Assembly: GCA_947396885.1 (NCBI GenBank) | Contig: OX377201.1 | Span: 2,213,879-2,277,878 of the forward strand | DNA length: 64,000 bases | Direction of reading: 5' to 3' | Origin: Heligmosomoides polygyrus polygyrus | Lineage: Eukaryota; Nematoda; Chromadorea; Rhabditida; Heligmosomidae | Shown here: positions 10,409 to 21,829 of the stretch, piece by piece | How the letters are laid out: every line of letters begins with the position of its first letter | Numbering within the stretch: position 1 is the stretch's first letter | Notes under the pieces: generated by a model | What the model was told of the DNA's origin: nothing | Seen by the model: the letters and a program-made list of their open reading frames with translations, nothing else | Databases searched by the model: none | Made by a program: the position numbers and the translations under genes

Positions 10409-10689
10409 TAGTTCGAGCAGTTCGTAATTGTGAAGAGTACCTTCTGCGCCTATAGTTATGGTTCGATCTATTAGATTGAGCAGCGTTGAGGCATAAATTG
10501 ATAAAATCTATATAATTGACGCCTGTGTCTGCGAGCATCTGATGTCCCAGGATGACGTAATATACAACTAGTTAAGAACGGAAACGATCTACTCCAGTGA
10601 AAGCAAAACACCTCGCCTACCAACGAATCGATCAATATCAGACGATCAATATACACCAGTACTAATAGGAATGAAAGCGAAAAAAGCAA

Positions 10690-12480
10690 GCGAAAAAAAT
10701 CGATTTTTGGAGCCTCATTGGGTTTTTGGCTTGCTGTAAAAGCACTAAAATTTGATTTAATTACCCAAGTTTGAGGTTGCGTTAACAGTGTCTTAGTCTA
10801 CGATGGACGAGGGCTGCAATCCGTAGAACGTGGAGGAGTGCAACCTTGCCACTGCTGCTGCTATGACAGAACTAATGGACTAAAATTTGAATTTTATACA
10901 CGTGGTAGTGATAGCGATTTCCTTGCGATCTAATCGATAATAATCGATCGCAAAATCAATCAATGGATTGATTATTAAGTCTTCTAGAATCTATCTACAA
11001 ATAAGTGGCAGAAATATTAATAACTATAACAACTAAATAATATTAGCAATAATATCAATCGCTTTAATTAGTTTAGCAGCTTTACTTCATAGCTTATACT
11101 CTTCTATGCCCTTTCCTTCATAAATTTATGGTCCAATCACGGAAGCGATTTTCTGGTGACCTGGCCGTCGATCAATAAAAATCAATATATCGATTAACAA
11201 TATTTAGCACTACATCTTAAGAAGACAGTGTATCAATTAAGGTCTATGTAATCGATATCCTCTCGTTTTTTAACGGAACAGACTATCCAAGGATAGTCTA
11301 GTAAGTGGCTCAGGTGGTCAAACAGCCAAGATAGACAGTGGTAAAAAAATAGAAGGAAGACGAAAACGGTTAGGGAAAAATTCACATCTGAAGCACCAGT
11401 AGTTTTCCAGCCTCTCGTAGAGCCTCCTGAATATAGAAATTTACTCTAGGCATATGCACAATTTTCTTGATGATCTAATCGATGATAATCGATCCATAAA
11501 ATGGAAATATTGATCGAAGATCACATGCTCAATTATTAGGCACCATCTCTATCTAGGCGTTCAGGAATCAGCTGCCATTGAGGCACAAAAACGTATGTTC
11601 TTTCCTAGAAGCGGAACACACCGGAACGGCCAATGATGAAGGTTCAATGGTGAAGTCAGTAACTATAGATCAATAAATCGATAGTAGATGCATCGAGGGT
11701 ATTTCCTTGCTGCGATATGCAACCACTTAGCAGCTAAACGGAGTGATACAGACTGTTCAGTAGTGAAACGGTCAAACAGGCAAGTAGTCAAACGATCAAA
11801 ACACAAAAGCGGAACTAGAAATCGATTAAAACCCCAAAAAATCGATTAACGAGATTCGTTTTCTGAACAACAATAAAGTCATTCAAGATTAAACTTGCAC
11901 TCTTATAATAATAGTAACAGCGCGATTCCCGACCGACTAATGGATTCCCGACTCGTTATCGATCAGCGATTCCCGACTCACTATCGATCGATAGAATCGA
12001 TGTATTGATCAGGTGTCAAGTCATGTCACTCGGACGATATACACTAGGTTTCATATACTTTTAATATAAGTGAAGCAGAGATGGTGGCTAAGTGGGGATG
12101 TGGCCAATGGATCTAGAGACACACTAAGGCGACTTAAAATGAAAAAAAAAACTCCGAGAAGACTCGGCTACGTATCAAGACTTCTTTCGCCGGAACAAGG
12201 AACCCGTCTGTCCTGCAATTCAGACGAGCACTGCGATGCAAATTCAGGGATTAGCCGGTAAGCTGCCTGCACTTTGCGCAAAGGGAGGAAGAGAACGAGG
12301 AGTAGAAGAAGGAACTGGTCTGTAACGACTTCTGTTGTCGCCCTCATGCACTCTACATATCTTAGGGAACCACGCAAAATTATGCTCGTACAAGTTGCTG
12401 AGGCACAGAGTCGATAATCGATAAATATCGATTAGCGACAGACGTCGTGGACCGACTAAAAGTCGGCCATGGCGCCCGCC
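10690..12480. repeat. ATCGAT-rich intergenic or intronic DNA
   Basis: No gene is supported. Repeated phrases such as AATCGATAATAATCGATCGC (10930), ATCTAATCGATGATAATCGA (11470) and ATCGATCGATAGAATCGATG (11985) recur every 200-500 bp. The ORF at 12070-12261 shows no coding bias that I trust. Confidence 0.4.
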
Positions 12481-12500
12481 ATTTCATGACGAGACGGCTA

Positions 12501-12643
12501 GGGCAGGATTTGTACGTACGACACTTCAAATGCCGCGTGGCGCATCGTTAGGAAAGCAGCCAATATCGATTAGGCGGCCTAGACGATCGATATTGGTAGT
12601 AATCGTCACGCCGTGGCACTCCGCAATGGAAGTATAAATGCCA
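12501..12643. mobile_element. H-family MITE, diverged
   Basis: The ends GGGCAGGATTTGTACGTACG and GGAAGTATAAATGCC are inverted repeats around a centre AATATCGATTAGGCGGCC. Confidence 0.45.
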
Positions 12644-13005
12644 CCTAATGTGTTAAATGTGATATGAGCGATTTTTAGCTGGAAAAGTCCAGACGGTCCC
12701 TTCCGAAGATCGATAGTTATCGATCGATATTGCACCTGGATTTTTTGACCGTTATTGATTGGCATTCTCAACTAAGATCGACGAAAAGATGTGTTTTAGG
12801 TCAGTCTTCCAGCAAGGCAAGAGATCAACGCGCCTAGCCTCTAAATAACGATACACTTCATCCAGTCTTGTTATCGGTGATAAAATTGAAACTAAACTAT
12901 ATCTAGAGAGGGAGGACACTGAGCTAGCTCACGAGAGGACATTTCTCTGAAATTCTCAAGGCACGAGAGGCTGTCCTGTCTGCCTGTTCATCGCTGTTCT
13001 CGCAG

Positions 13006-13041
13006 TGCCCCACCCCCCCCCCCTCCGATTAGGATAGATCC
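13006..13041. mobile_element. Orphan right end of a poly-G MITE (family G)
   Basis: A C-run is followed by CTCCGATTAGGATAGATCC, the complement of the GGATCTATCCTAGTCGG terminus. No matching left end is seen upstream. Confidence 0.45.
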
Positions 13042-13350
13042 TTTATTTAAATTCAGGGGAAGTGCTTATGTAGCATGGAAAGGCGAGTGCAATTAACACT
13101 TTACGGTTTCTACTAGAGTAGATCAGGAATATTTAATCGATAACTACCAGAATTGTCTGAAATAAAGATGACGTTATTCTATTTTTACAACTTACTTGAC
13201 TTTTAGGGAGCGACTGAAGTCCCAATTTAGGCCGAGGTCTATTCTTTTTTACAACTATATCTGGCCTGATTTTTTCACGAACAAATTGGCTAGAATCCGA
13301 GCTATCGACTGCATAAAAAATCGATAATTATTGATCGAAACTCAGGCCTG

Positions 13351-13618
13351 GGGCGCGCGTGGCGCAGTCGGAGGAGGCGCTGGTGGTCGTCTGCAGCCGG
13401 TACTAGGTTCTTGTTTCGGATTCCCCACCCAGACCAACCAAGCCTTCCAACTGGCCTCGATCGATGACTTGGTACCAGACGTGTCTGGGAAGGAGAAAGC
13501 GCTGACTTCTTCATCAGCTGGCCAAACACGCATTCAAATCACCTCCGGGTATGCCATAGAAGTAGAATGCGCGGCGCATCCCAAAAGTGATCGAGTAACA
13601 CCATCCTTTATCCTTATC
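13351..13618 (+). mobile_element. SINE-1 copy
   Basis: Intact head GCGCGTGGCGCAGTCGGAGG with a good A-box (TGGCGCAGTCGG), a diverged B-like box, the body and a tail ATCCTTTATCCTTATC. It lies 55 bp upstream of mariner 1. Confidence 0.7.
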
Positions 13619-13672
13619 TCCTAGTAAGTGACTGAAGACCCTAGGAGAAGACTGTCTCTGTCATGCAAGCTA

Positions 13673-14932
13673 TTAGGTTGGAAAAAAGTCTTTTCATTTT
13701 TTCAAAGATTTATTACTTCACAACTACAAAGTCAAATCAATTGAGATAAACTCTATTTTGTTCTACTACACTTCTCCAAAGACGTGGTAATTTTTCTAAT
13801 TCCTCTCGCATAAAAGACTGCAGTTCTGAAGTCGAATCACCGCTGAATCCAATTTTTGAGGTCCTCGTCCGTTTCAAAATATTTCTCTCCAATTTCTTGC
13901 TTGAGAGCGTGGAAGAAATAGCATTCGGGAGGGCCGAGGTCAGGGCTATACGGTGGATGTGGCATTACCTCCCAGCCCAGCTTCTTCATTGTTTCTCTTG
14001 TGAGTCTTGCAGCATGTCGCTTTGCGTTGTCATGCAGGATCATCACCTTCGACTTCTCAGGCCTCTTTTCTTGGAAAGCTGCGGCGACTTTGTGGAGTTG
14101 GCCACTGTATGTGGCAGCAGTAAGTGTCTCTCCACTTCTGAGAGTTTGCCGATAAATCACTCCTCTGATATCCACCAAACACTCAAGAGAATCTTCCGTT
14201 CGTGAACATTGGGCTTGAGATCAGACTTAGGGCTCTCTCCCTTTTGTACCCATTGCCTTTTACTCGGAAGTTGGCACACAGAACCCAGGACTCTTCGCCT
14301 GTCACAATCCGCGGAAGAAACGATTTTCTTCCTTATCTGGACAGAAGAGAAGCAGCGATGGAGAGCCGTCGACCTTTCTGAGTGTCTGACAGGGCATGTG
14401 GAATCCAAGCTCCAAATTTCCATGAAAGCCAAGATTCTTCAGATGGATCCCCACTATCCTATGAGACACTTCGAGCTTCTCTGCCAGCTGACGTGTCGTC
14501 TGCCAACTATCGGTACGAAGAAGATGGTGTAGTTCACTGTCGTCCAATCCAGTTGGCCTTCCTGCCCATGCTTTGCCCTCAGTGAATAATCTCCCTTTAA
14601 AGACTTTCCGAACCACTCATAACAGGCGCGATGAGTAGTAGATCCCAAGCCATATATGTGGTTAATTTGGTCTGCTGCCTGACGTGCTGTGGATTCTTTA
14701 ATGAATTCTTGAAGACTGCCGTGCTGAAAACGGCCATGAGGTAGATCTGGCATTGAGTTCGGAAGATTGGATGGATAACGAATTACAAGAAGAGTCTTAA
14801 CCTGTGTCTGCGTGCGAACGGTAGACAAGTGTGATAGGATTACGAAATCAGCAATCAACATTGGCTAGTGCGTTTACAAGGGGAAGGGTAAAAAAAATTT
14901 CGAAGTGTGAAGAGACTTTTTTTCCAACCTAA
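13673..14932 (-). mobile_element. Mariner element 1, complete ends, dead
   Basis: 1260 bp bounded by inverted repeats TTAGGTTGGAAAAAAGTC and GACTTTTTTTCCAACCTAA, with TA on both sides (13671-13672 and 14933-14934). The length is typical of Tc1/mariner family mariners. The transposase reads on the minus strand and is broken, so any movement would need transposase from elsewhere. Confidence 0.9.
13837..14861 (-). pseudogene. Broken mariner transposase (element 1)
   Basis: Pieces of a mariner transposase in at least three frames. In order: an N-terminal helix-turn-helix piece (ARQAADQINHIYGLGSTTHR), the linker GRPTGLDDSELHHLLRTDS with QLAEKLEVSHRIVGIHLKNL, then a worn catalytic core. The first catalytic motif, normally TGDEKW, reads TGEESW (codon at 14294-14296). 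The second, ILHDNAKRHAARL, is intact. The third, normally SPDLAPSDY, reads SPDLGPPECY (Asp position is Glu, 13924-13926). The spacing of second to third acidic residue keeps the family value of 34. The cut-and-paste transposase would act in the nucleus on its own terminal repeats; this copy is inactive. Confidence 0.88.
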
Positions 14933-15253
14933 TATTTGGTCAATTTAGGCTGAGATCTAAACCTTTTTCAACGGCTGCATATAACTTGGTTTTTTTAACG
15001 GACAAGTTGGCTAGAATTCGTAACTATCAATTTCACTAAAAATCGATATTACTAATCAATACGCAGCTCTGGCGTAGTGATCACCTTTGATCGGCATCGT
15101 CAATAACTTGTGGCTAAAATGACTGAAACAGCTATTTTTACTACCCAAAGGGAGCAGAACTGACAGACTCAGTCGGTCAAACGTTGAAAGCAAGCGCCCA
15201 TCGCGGCCCGAGTTGCGTCATGAACCGCCGGGAAGAAGAAAATAGTAGATCAC

Positions 15254-15343
15254 GAAGAGATTAAGGAAGCTGCCTAGGCCGTCGACGGCCGTCGGCTTCT
15301 GGCCTTCTTCTCCGACGATTTGTGCATGTGTGATGCGCACCGA
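15254..15343 (-). CDS. Candidate coding exon, minus strand
   Basis: After the acceptor CACACATCGCAG the phase 0 frame reads SVRITHAQIVGEEGQKPTAV then DGLGSFLNLF, followed by a possible donor GTGATC. If unspliced, the frame continues 11 more codons to TGA at 15218. Codon composition is coding-like and GC-rich compared with flanks. I recognise no family. It may belong to the same minus-strand gene as the candidates at 17530-17683 and 26850-26958, but phases do not prove it. Confidence 0.4.
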
Positions 15344-15637
15344 CTGCGATGTGTGGTCGTGAGAGGAGAGTGTGAGATTAACGTGAGCGCCGTCCGGCCA
15401 GCCGCCGACTGGCGGCAGCGGCGTTTAAGCACACTAATTTCCACCGCCAACTACTAGTAGGAGAAGTAGTGCTAGTGGCCGCTAGGCTACTGCCAACTCG
15501 TCCCCCAGCCGTACATGCTCATTATGGGTACGTCGCGCCGTCTGCCATCGCAATCTCACCACCACCACCTCATCAAGAATTCAGCCAGCTCTACGGGATG
15601 ACTACTACAAGCCACTCATTAGTTAACTACATTGTTA

Positions 15638-15771
15638 GAGCTCGTTTATACTTCGACGCCAAGCGAGACGAAGCCAGGTACGGTGACCACATTGATCGAG
15701 CGACGCGCTCGATCAATCTGGCCAGTATACATGCGATCGCGTCGCTCGGCGTCAGAAGTATAAACGAGGTC
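15638..15771. mobile_element. H-family MITE with TTA target duplication
   Basis: The ends GAGCTCGTTTATACTTCGAC and AGAAGTATAAACGAGGTC are inverted repeats, with TTA at 15635-15637 and again at 15772-15774. Three-base TTA/TAA duplication and GG/GA..CC termini fit PIF/Harbinger-type non-autonomous elements. The centre is ATTGATCGAGCGACGCGCTC. Confidence 0.7.
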
Positions 15772-15986
15772 TTACCTCGGAACCCAACCAAAACCAACCA
15801 AATCTATCGATGCTGGCGACTCTTGCCATTGCGCTAGATTGTCAGCAGCAATGTGTGTATGATGGCCGTATTTTCTACTTCGCCTAGAGCACTCCTTGTA
15901 ATAGCATTCGGTACTTATCGAGTTTTTGCCCAAAATATTGACTTGGTCAAATCTAGCCTAATTCCTGGAGACGCTGCAGCGGTCCT

Positions 15987-16118
15987 AGCCCTAGCTTATA
16001 CCTCAGCCGCCATGTGGCGCGGCACCACAATCGCCATTGATATTGATTTTTCGAGCCGTCCGATCGATATCTATTCCGAGAATGGTGCCGCGCCGCGGCG
16101 CAACTATAAACTCGTGCT
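15987..16118. mobile_element. H-family MITE, diverged
   Basis: The left end AGCCCTAGCTTATACCTC and right end CAACTATAAACTCGTGCT enclose inverted GCCGCGCC arms around CATTGATATTGATTTTTCGA. Confidence 0.5.
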
Positions 16119-16158
16119 TAAAGGCGTCTCCTCCGTAGCTCGTGCAAGTTACACTTTC

Positions 16159-16376
16159 GGTGGGTACTTATTGGGTGTTTGCCCTTCTCAACTATGCCGC
16201 ATATCACCGTAGTTCTACCAGAGCGGTAGTCACAGCGGATACAGATTTTAATGTCAGGTAGCCAGCGTTATTTACAGTGAATAGAAGAGGTGACTGGCCA
16301 GTCAAGGCTCTGATTGGCTAGCGCCTCTGTGACCACGCCCCTTGCACGGGGTGGGGCAGAAGCCCGATAAGTACAT
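16159..16376. mobile_element. Foldback MITE, family C, copy 1
   Basis: The left end GGTACTTATTGGGTGTTTGC (diverged) and right end GCAGAAGCCCGATAAGTAC pair. The interior has GCTCTGATTGGCTAGCGCC. An orphan left end of the same family is at 15911. Confidence 0.55.
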
Positions 16377-16490
16377 CTTATTCTACCATCGACGAAAATC
16401 AACCTCTTCGCGAGATGCGAGATGCATAGTACTATCAGACACCCTGGAAGGGCCAGAGTGCTAAATCATGAATCGATTGAAGTTACAGTG

Positions 16491-16693
16491 GTACTTATCG
16501 GGTTTCTGCCCTCTCGGGCCGCATCACATACTGGAGTTCTTGCAGAGAAACAAAGCTAATATAGGTGTTACAGCTAGGGAATCAGCAGAATTTGTAGTGA
16601 ATGTGAAATGGCTGATGCAGCCGATGCTCTGATTGGTTCGCGCTTCCGCTACCGCGGCCCTTGCACGGGATCGGGCAAGAAACCGATAAGTAC
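16491..16693. mobile_element. Foldback MITE, family C, copy 2
   Basis: GGTACTTATCGGGTTTCTGC at the left and GGCAAGAAACCGATAAGTAC at the right are inverted repeats. The interior contains GCTCTGATTGGTTCGCGC. Confidence 0.65.
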
Positions 16694-16739
16694 ATTGGAC
16701 TAGACTCACATACTGGCTATGTACTATGTGTGTGTTACT

Positions 16740-16858
16740 TCTAGAGAGCAGAATTTTCAGTCATAAGGAAATGCCTGGTGCAGCCAATGCTCTGATTGGC
16801 TAGCGCCCCTGTGGCTACGCCCCTTACAAGGGTGGGGCAGAAGCCCGATAAATACATC
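16740..16858. mobile_element. Foldback MITE, family C, right part only
   Basis: It retains AGCCAATGCTCTGATTGGCT and the right end GGCAGAAGCCCGATAAATAC. The left terminus is missing or unrecognisable. Confidence 0.5.
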
Positions 16859-16989
16859 TTATTCTACTATCAGTTATAATCAACCTCTTCACGGATATGC
16901 CACGCACTGCACTTTTACGAGATATCCGGAGAGGGCTGGAACGCTTTGTTGGCCTAGGCGATTGCCGAATCATCAGCCGATTCTAGTTA

Positions 16990-17176
16990 TGTACTTGTCG
17001 GGTTTTTGTCCTGCCAGGCCGACTCACACACTGGTTATGTACTATGGGTGTTACTGCTAGAGAGTCAAAAGAATTGCAGTGAACAGGAAATGCCTGGTGC
17101 AGCCAATGCGTTGATTGGCTCGCGCTTCCGTAGCCACGCCCCTGCACCAGGTCGGGCAAAAACTCGACAAGTACAT
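16990..17176. mobile_element. Foldback MITE, family C, copy 4
   Basis: TGTACTTGTCGGGTTTTTGT and GGCAAAAACTCGACAAGTAC are inverted repeats. The interior has GCGTTGATTGGCTCGCGCTT. This is the fourth family C piece within 1.3 kb. Confidence 0.6.
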
Positions 17177-17529
17177 AGTAATCTCTTTCTGTTAGAGGAA
17201 TTGTTTATCAAATTCAGCAAAGTTACCCAGCTTTTCATCTTCAGGAGCAGATGCGCCAATTTTACACTTTTTTCTGCAGCCCTTTGCCTTCAAAAAAAAC
17301 TCAGCTAGATTTTCCGCCGGCTGTAATTCGCCTCAGTTTTTCTATGAAAGCTGGAGGCGCTGCCTGCGCTGTTCGGTTCTGAGAAAAACAGGCCAGTAAC
17401 CACCGTTCAGCATGGAAAGAGTGCACCTGAGGATTTTTGCACTCCATCACGACTTCAAAGAGTAAAGTAGATCCCCACTTAGAGACCAGAAGAGACGTAT
17501 TCAATCTAGAAGCCACTCCGTCAGAGGTG

Positions 17530-17683
17530 CTAGCCGAGCCGTCGAAATACGAAGTCCTGGCGTAGTAGGTGGAATCTGGAGAGCCTAAGCATGGTCGAGT
17601 CATCGGCGAGGATAGCTCCCTTGTTGTTGAAGATCTCAGAGGCTGAGAGGGGTGGCTCGATGGCATATGAAGGCGTGTTTATC
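17530..17683 (-). CDS. Candidate terminal coding exon, minus strand
   Basis: After the acceptor TAGCGTGCAG, starting with one base of a split codon, the frame reads INTPSYAIEPPLSASEIFNN then KGAILADDSTMLRLSRFHLL and RQDFVFRRLG, ending at TAG (17530-17532). Amino-acid make-up is strikingly protein-like. Alternatively a donor GTATTT after the codon for QDF ends the exon. A second open frame starting MPSSHPSQPLRSSTTRELSS cannot follow this acceptor because of an in-frame TAA. Family unknown. Confidence 0.4.
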
Positions 17684-18219
17684 CTGCACGCTAATGGGAT
17701 CTAAGCGCTGGTCGTCGTTGATTGTTCTGAAATGCCACACGAATCGCCTAGCACGTCGTCTCACACAGTAAGGTAGCTGCCGGCCGTCTTCTGTCATCGG
17801 AATACTTCTCAGGATTAACGACGCTTGAAGCCCTCATTTACACGGAATGGGAGTCTTTCGTGGCCTGGGCGTGGCCCCACGAGCCTGGTGAATTCACGGC
17901 GCACCCAGGAGCAGCTACTTCGTCCTCAGCAATTTTACAAAACAACTAGTGAAATCTTCAAGAAGTAGCGAGACGCAGCGCACTAGTGAACCTGTAAGGA
18001 TGCGCCATGCATTTTACCCTGCGCGATAACCAAATTCAATCAATCGTAGCGTAGTACCATGATACATACGTTATCGGTATAACGACGGCTAACAGCACAG
18101 ACTTCATCCAGTTTTCCAAACCTCGAAGCAAGACTTCAACCGGATTTCCAGAATTCTAGCCTTTGAGAGATCCGCAACTTTCTCTCAAGGTGGCTGAGTG
18201 TACAGATGTGGGGATGTGA

Positions 18220-18359
18220 GGCCTATGTTATACTTCAGCGACGCTGTTGTCGGCGACGTCGGCGACAGTTTTGAGCGGGTGCTATGCAGTACGTAGCAGC
18301 GCGTGCAACACTGTCGCCGACGTCGCCGACAACAGCGTCGTCGAAGTATAACATAGGCC
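18220..18359. mobile_element. H-family MITE, CTGTTGTCGGCGACG subtype
   Basis: The termini GGCCTATGTTATACTTC and GAAGTATAACATAGGCC are perfect inverted repeats continuing through GCGACGCTGTTGTCGGCGAC. Nearly the same as 10100-10217. Confidence 0.7.
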
Positions 18360-18368
18360 TAAGGCGTG

Positions 18369-18637
18369 AGGTAGAGTAGAGCAGTCGGGGTAGGCGGAGG
18401 CTATCACATGAATCCAGAATCGAGGTTCTCGGTTCGGGTTTTCTTTTTCTTTTTTTCTTTGGTGTCAGTGAAATGGTATCAGACTTGCCTGGTAAGGATA
18501 AAACACCGACTTCTCTTTCATTTGGTCAGCTCAAATCCATTGTGTAGGCCGAATAGCATTCAAGTTGCTTCTACGATATTCCCTAGAAGTCGAAGGCGTG
18601 GCGCATCCCAAAATGTATTAACTAACGCCGACCTTTA
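18369..18637 (+). mobile_element. SINE-1 copy, diverged
   Basis: The head AGTAGAGCAGTCGGGGTAGG, a B-box-like GGTTCTCGGTTCGGG, a CTTTTTCTTTTTTTC insertion, and the body with GGCGTGGCGCATCCC are recognisable. The tail is lost or diverged. Confidence 0.55.
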
Positions 18638-18744
18638 CACTTTTTATCGAGTCAAACCACAGGCCCTTTCCGGGCCCTGCCTACCAGGTTAAACCTGTGT
18701 CACAGGTGCTATCCTCTATTTTCTTGTTGAAATACGAAGTCATC

Positions 18745-18954
18745 GGATCTATCCTAGTCGGGGGGGGGGGGGGGCGGGAGGTAGGGCAACCCTAAAGTGC
18801 CAATTGCCTAAGTCAATACATATCACACAAACATATCAATTGAATTTAAATGAAAGCCCTCGCATTATGGGACAGCAGCTGAAGCCCTCGTTGAATCCGA
18901 GGTAGGGAATGGAGAATGGAAACAAAGTATGCCCCCTCCGATTAGGATAGATCC
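18745..18954. mobile_element. Family G MITE with poly-G terminus
   Basis: The left end GGATCTATCCTAGTCG is followed by a run of 18 G. The right end CCCCCTCCGATTAGGATAGA plus TCC mirrors it. No ORF. G-runs next to the termini are a constant of this family in the window. Confidence 0.65.
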
Positions 18955-19044
18955 AACTCTTCTTCTAGAAATTATGTTTCGCTTGTGTCAATTTTTAATT
19001 TTGCCTATTTATTTACTTATTTAAAGCACGCATTATATACGCAA

Positions 19045-19338
19045 TGGCGCGTGTAGCGCAGTCGGAGGAGGCGCCGGCTGTCGCTTGCAGTCAATACCTG
19101 TCCCCTGGTTCGGATTTCCCGCCCAAGCCATCCAAGCCTTCCATTCCTCCGGGGTCGGTGAATTGGTACCAGACTTGTCTGGGAAGGATAGAACGCTGAT
19201 TTGTCCATCGGCTGGCCACCGCAAGTCATTGTATGGCCATACACGCATTCAAATCGCCTCCACGAGATCCCGTGGAAGTAGTATGCATGGCGCATCCCAA
19301 GAGGGATTGAGTAAGGCCGCCCTTTCTCCTTTATTTTT
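19045..19338 (+). mobile_element. SINE-1 copy with near-perfect 12-bp target-site duplication
   Basis: Complete head (GTGTAGCGCAGTCGGAGGAG), body and CTCCTTTATTTT tail. It is flanked by TTATATACGCAA (19033-19044) and TTAGATACGCAA (19341-19352), one mismatch in 12. This flanking duplication supports target-primed retrotransposition. Confidence 0.8.
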
Positions 19339-19339
19339 T

Positions 19340-20130
19340 ATTAGATACGCAACGATACATTATACATATCGGGGTCGAAATAAAACGTACAAAAACCAGG
19401 TCAGATCAAGATCAAAGCGGATCGAAGGTGATATTTCTTCTAACAAAGGTTTCCGTTTTTTAAAATTTGTATGTTATATTGAGTTTTAATTTTCAAGTTA
19501 TCACTGTGAAAGACAAAACGACAAGTGACCTTCGTCGACAACTCCTTGCCTCTGACTACGTTTGAGTTTCTTTTTGAACAACGCTATAAACCATTCAAAC
19601 AACGATGACTTGCTCTACAGTGCTGTTTGTTGAATTTTTCGTTGATTTTGATTTTGGCTAAATTTTAGCGCATTAAAGTGGAGTGTCCAGATGGACTAAA
19701 TAATTTTTTCAATACTTCCTACTCTTTCTTTGACTTTTTCACTTTATTTTGTTGAATTAAAGAGAAGCAAAATTTAAAATGACCAAATACAAAAAAGGTA
19801 TGTCTTTCTTAACAATCACTAAAAATTGGTAAAAGTAAACATGAACAAATAAACGCAATATATTTTTTGAGAAAGCAAAGCGTTCTCTTTCGAACGGGGT
19901 ATATGTACATAACACAGTCCAAAAAATTAACCAAAGAGAAAAAGCTGTTGGTAAAAATAATTTGTCTTAAGTCTATTCCACTACAATGCCCTGAAAATTA
20001 GCAAAATTTAAAATGACCGAAAAAACTCAACAAGCGATACTGCAGAGAATATCAACTTCTTTTCGAATGGTTTTTAACGTTGCTCCAAAGAGGAGCTCAA
20101 ACGTAAGTAGAGAGAAGGAGCTGTCCGCGA
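19340..20130. other. AT-rich DNA, possibly decayed mariner-type remnants
   Basis: No gene. The stretch around 19600-19690 (TTTGGCTAAATTTTAGCGCA) resembles the segment near 45330 inside the orphan mariner end, so part may be a very old mariner. Otherwise unassigned. Confidence 0.3.
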
Positions 20131-20142
20131 TGGTCACTTTTC

Positions 20143-20623
20143 GGATCTATCCTAGTCGAGAAGGGGGTCCACAGAATTAAAAATTATGCATCAAATTGAC
20201 TTGAGAGCTCCTAGAGAACACGATAGGCCCTAAAAGGAACAAAAAACGAACGACCAAGCAAAAAAATCGCCGCTGTTTTACAACCGTCTCGGCAGGCAAA
20301 GAGCGACGCAATGGAGGTATGCCGTGTGCTGACGCCGCCTGACATGTCATAACCGGGATCTAACATGTTGAATAGGGCGCCTAAAGCCACGTGGCGCGTG
20401 CTGACCACCGCCTGCCATGTCATACCCAGGATCAAACATGGTGAGGACGGCGCATAACTTTGCCGCTTACAACCACGGCAAAAAGAATTGTAATTTTTCG
20501 CTTGTTTCTGAATTTTTCTAGTTTAGGTCCTATTTTGTACTGAAGGAGTCGCTCGGTAAGTTTCGAGTCAATCTGATAATTTTTAATTCTGTGGACTCCC
20601 CCCCCCCCTTCTAGGATAGATCC
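20143..20623. mobile_element. Family G MITE, long copy with internal tandem duplication
   Basis: The left end GGATCTATCCTAGTCGAG with GGGGG and the right end CCCCTTCTAGGATAGATCC are inverted repeats. Inside, 20297-20455 is an imperfect tandem duplication of about 80 bp (GCTGACCACCGCCTGCCATG versus GCTGACGCCGCCTGACATG). Confidence 0.6.
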
Positions 20624-20629
20624 AACCTT

Positions 20630-21480
20630 TCCTTTCTGACCTTCCGCTTCAATGACCTAGAAACTAAGAAAAATCAAAATTGAAAAAAAAGCAAAACACA
20701 TTTTCTTTTTCGAATGGTATATAGCACGAAAAAAGCTTTCAACAAAATTCAGAATAAAATCATAAAAATGGAACAAACTTAGTTTTCAGCCTAATATTAC
20801 CCTGGTTAGTCTCTCATACCAAATCTCGCAACTCGAAATTTTCATCGAAAAGACTGCGAAACACTCGACAGGAACCGATATCAAAGAGTCAGAAGAGCAG
20901 TGAACAAAGTGGATTAGGTCGTCAACTTCCACAGCGGCGGCGGCGTTCATTCAATTCCTTCTGAATATGGCGCTGTGGAAAGAATTAGCCGAACTCGAAC
21001 AAAACGCCTGATTCGATTTCCGCCATTGAAAACAATTTTTCAGGAAAAAAGTGAAATAAATGTTAATGGAGGCACTACAGGTGCATCATCATCATCATTT
21101 TCTTCTTCATCTTCATCATGACAGGGCCATATTAAATATTTTTAAAAATGTCCACAGTACCTGAAACGCGTTATAAATAAAAAATTAATAAATTAGAATC
21201 ATACGGAAAGAGAAAAAATAAAGTCTGAAAATTAAATGATTTTTACAATGTTTCTTTCATCTTCTAATTTAGCAAATTCTTATTCTCTTTCCTTCTTCAT
21301 TTTAAATAGACAACTAGACAGGCGAGGCGATAATTTAAAGTGTGCGATTTAACGCAGCGGAAGGCGCGTAGAGCCAAAAAACGGCCAGTATTTTCGCGTC
21401 ACTAGACCCGTGCTAGGTCACCACCAGGCTTATAATGGCCGCGGAGCAGCTCCAGACCTAGCAAGCCAGTGACGAACACA
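20630..21480. other. No gene recognised
   Basis: AT-rich with a CATCATCATCATTTTC microsatellite at 21085-21115. No supported exon or repeat family. Confidence 0.4.
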
Positions 21481-21829
21481 ATCCCCCTGGAGTCGAGTGC
21501 TGGCTTAGACGACGCAGAGGCAATCTTCCGCGAAGATTACGCTTCGCACTAAAACAGCGACGAAAACAATTTACATTGGCAGCCTGCAGCCGCGAGGGAA
21601 GCCGATACGGACGGCTGGCCGGTGGTCCGGGGGAAAGTGATGGAATTCGTTGAATTCAAGCTGAAAACGTGTCCCTGCAGTGACATTCTAACCACGTAGT
21701 CAACATCATTAACAAACATAATCCCATGGCAATAACAGAGCAAAACAGACATGAATTCGGCGTTAATTAGTCTCCCTATACGCCATGAATCCTAGTCCGA
21801 CCTTCTGTTGTGAAAGCTGCAAAACTTCA

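Noticed and set aside
17301..17666. 121-codon minus-strand ORF starting MPSSHPS
   Set aside because: An in-frame TAA follows the plausible acceptor, and another frame over the same DNA is more protein-like.
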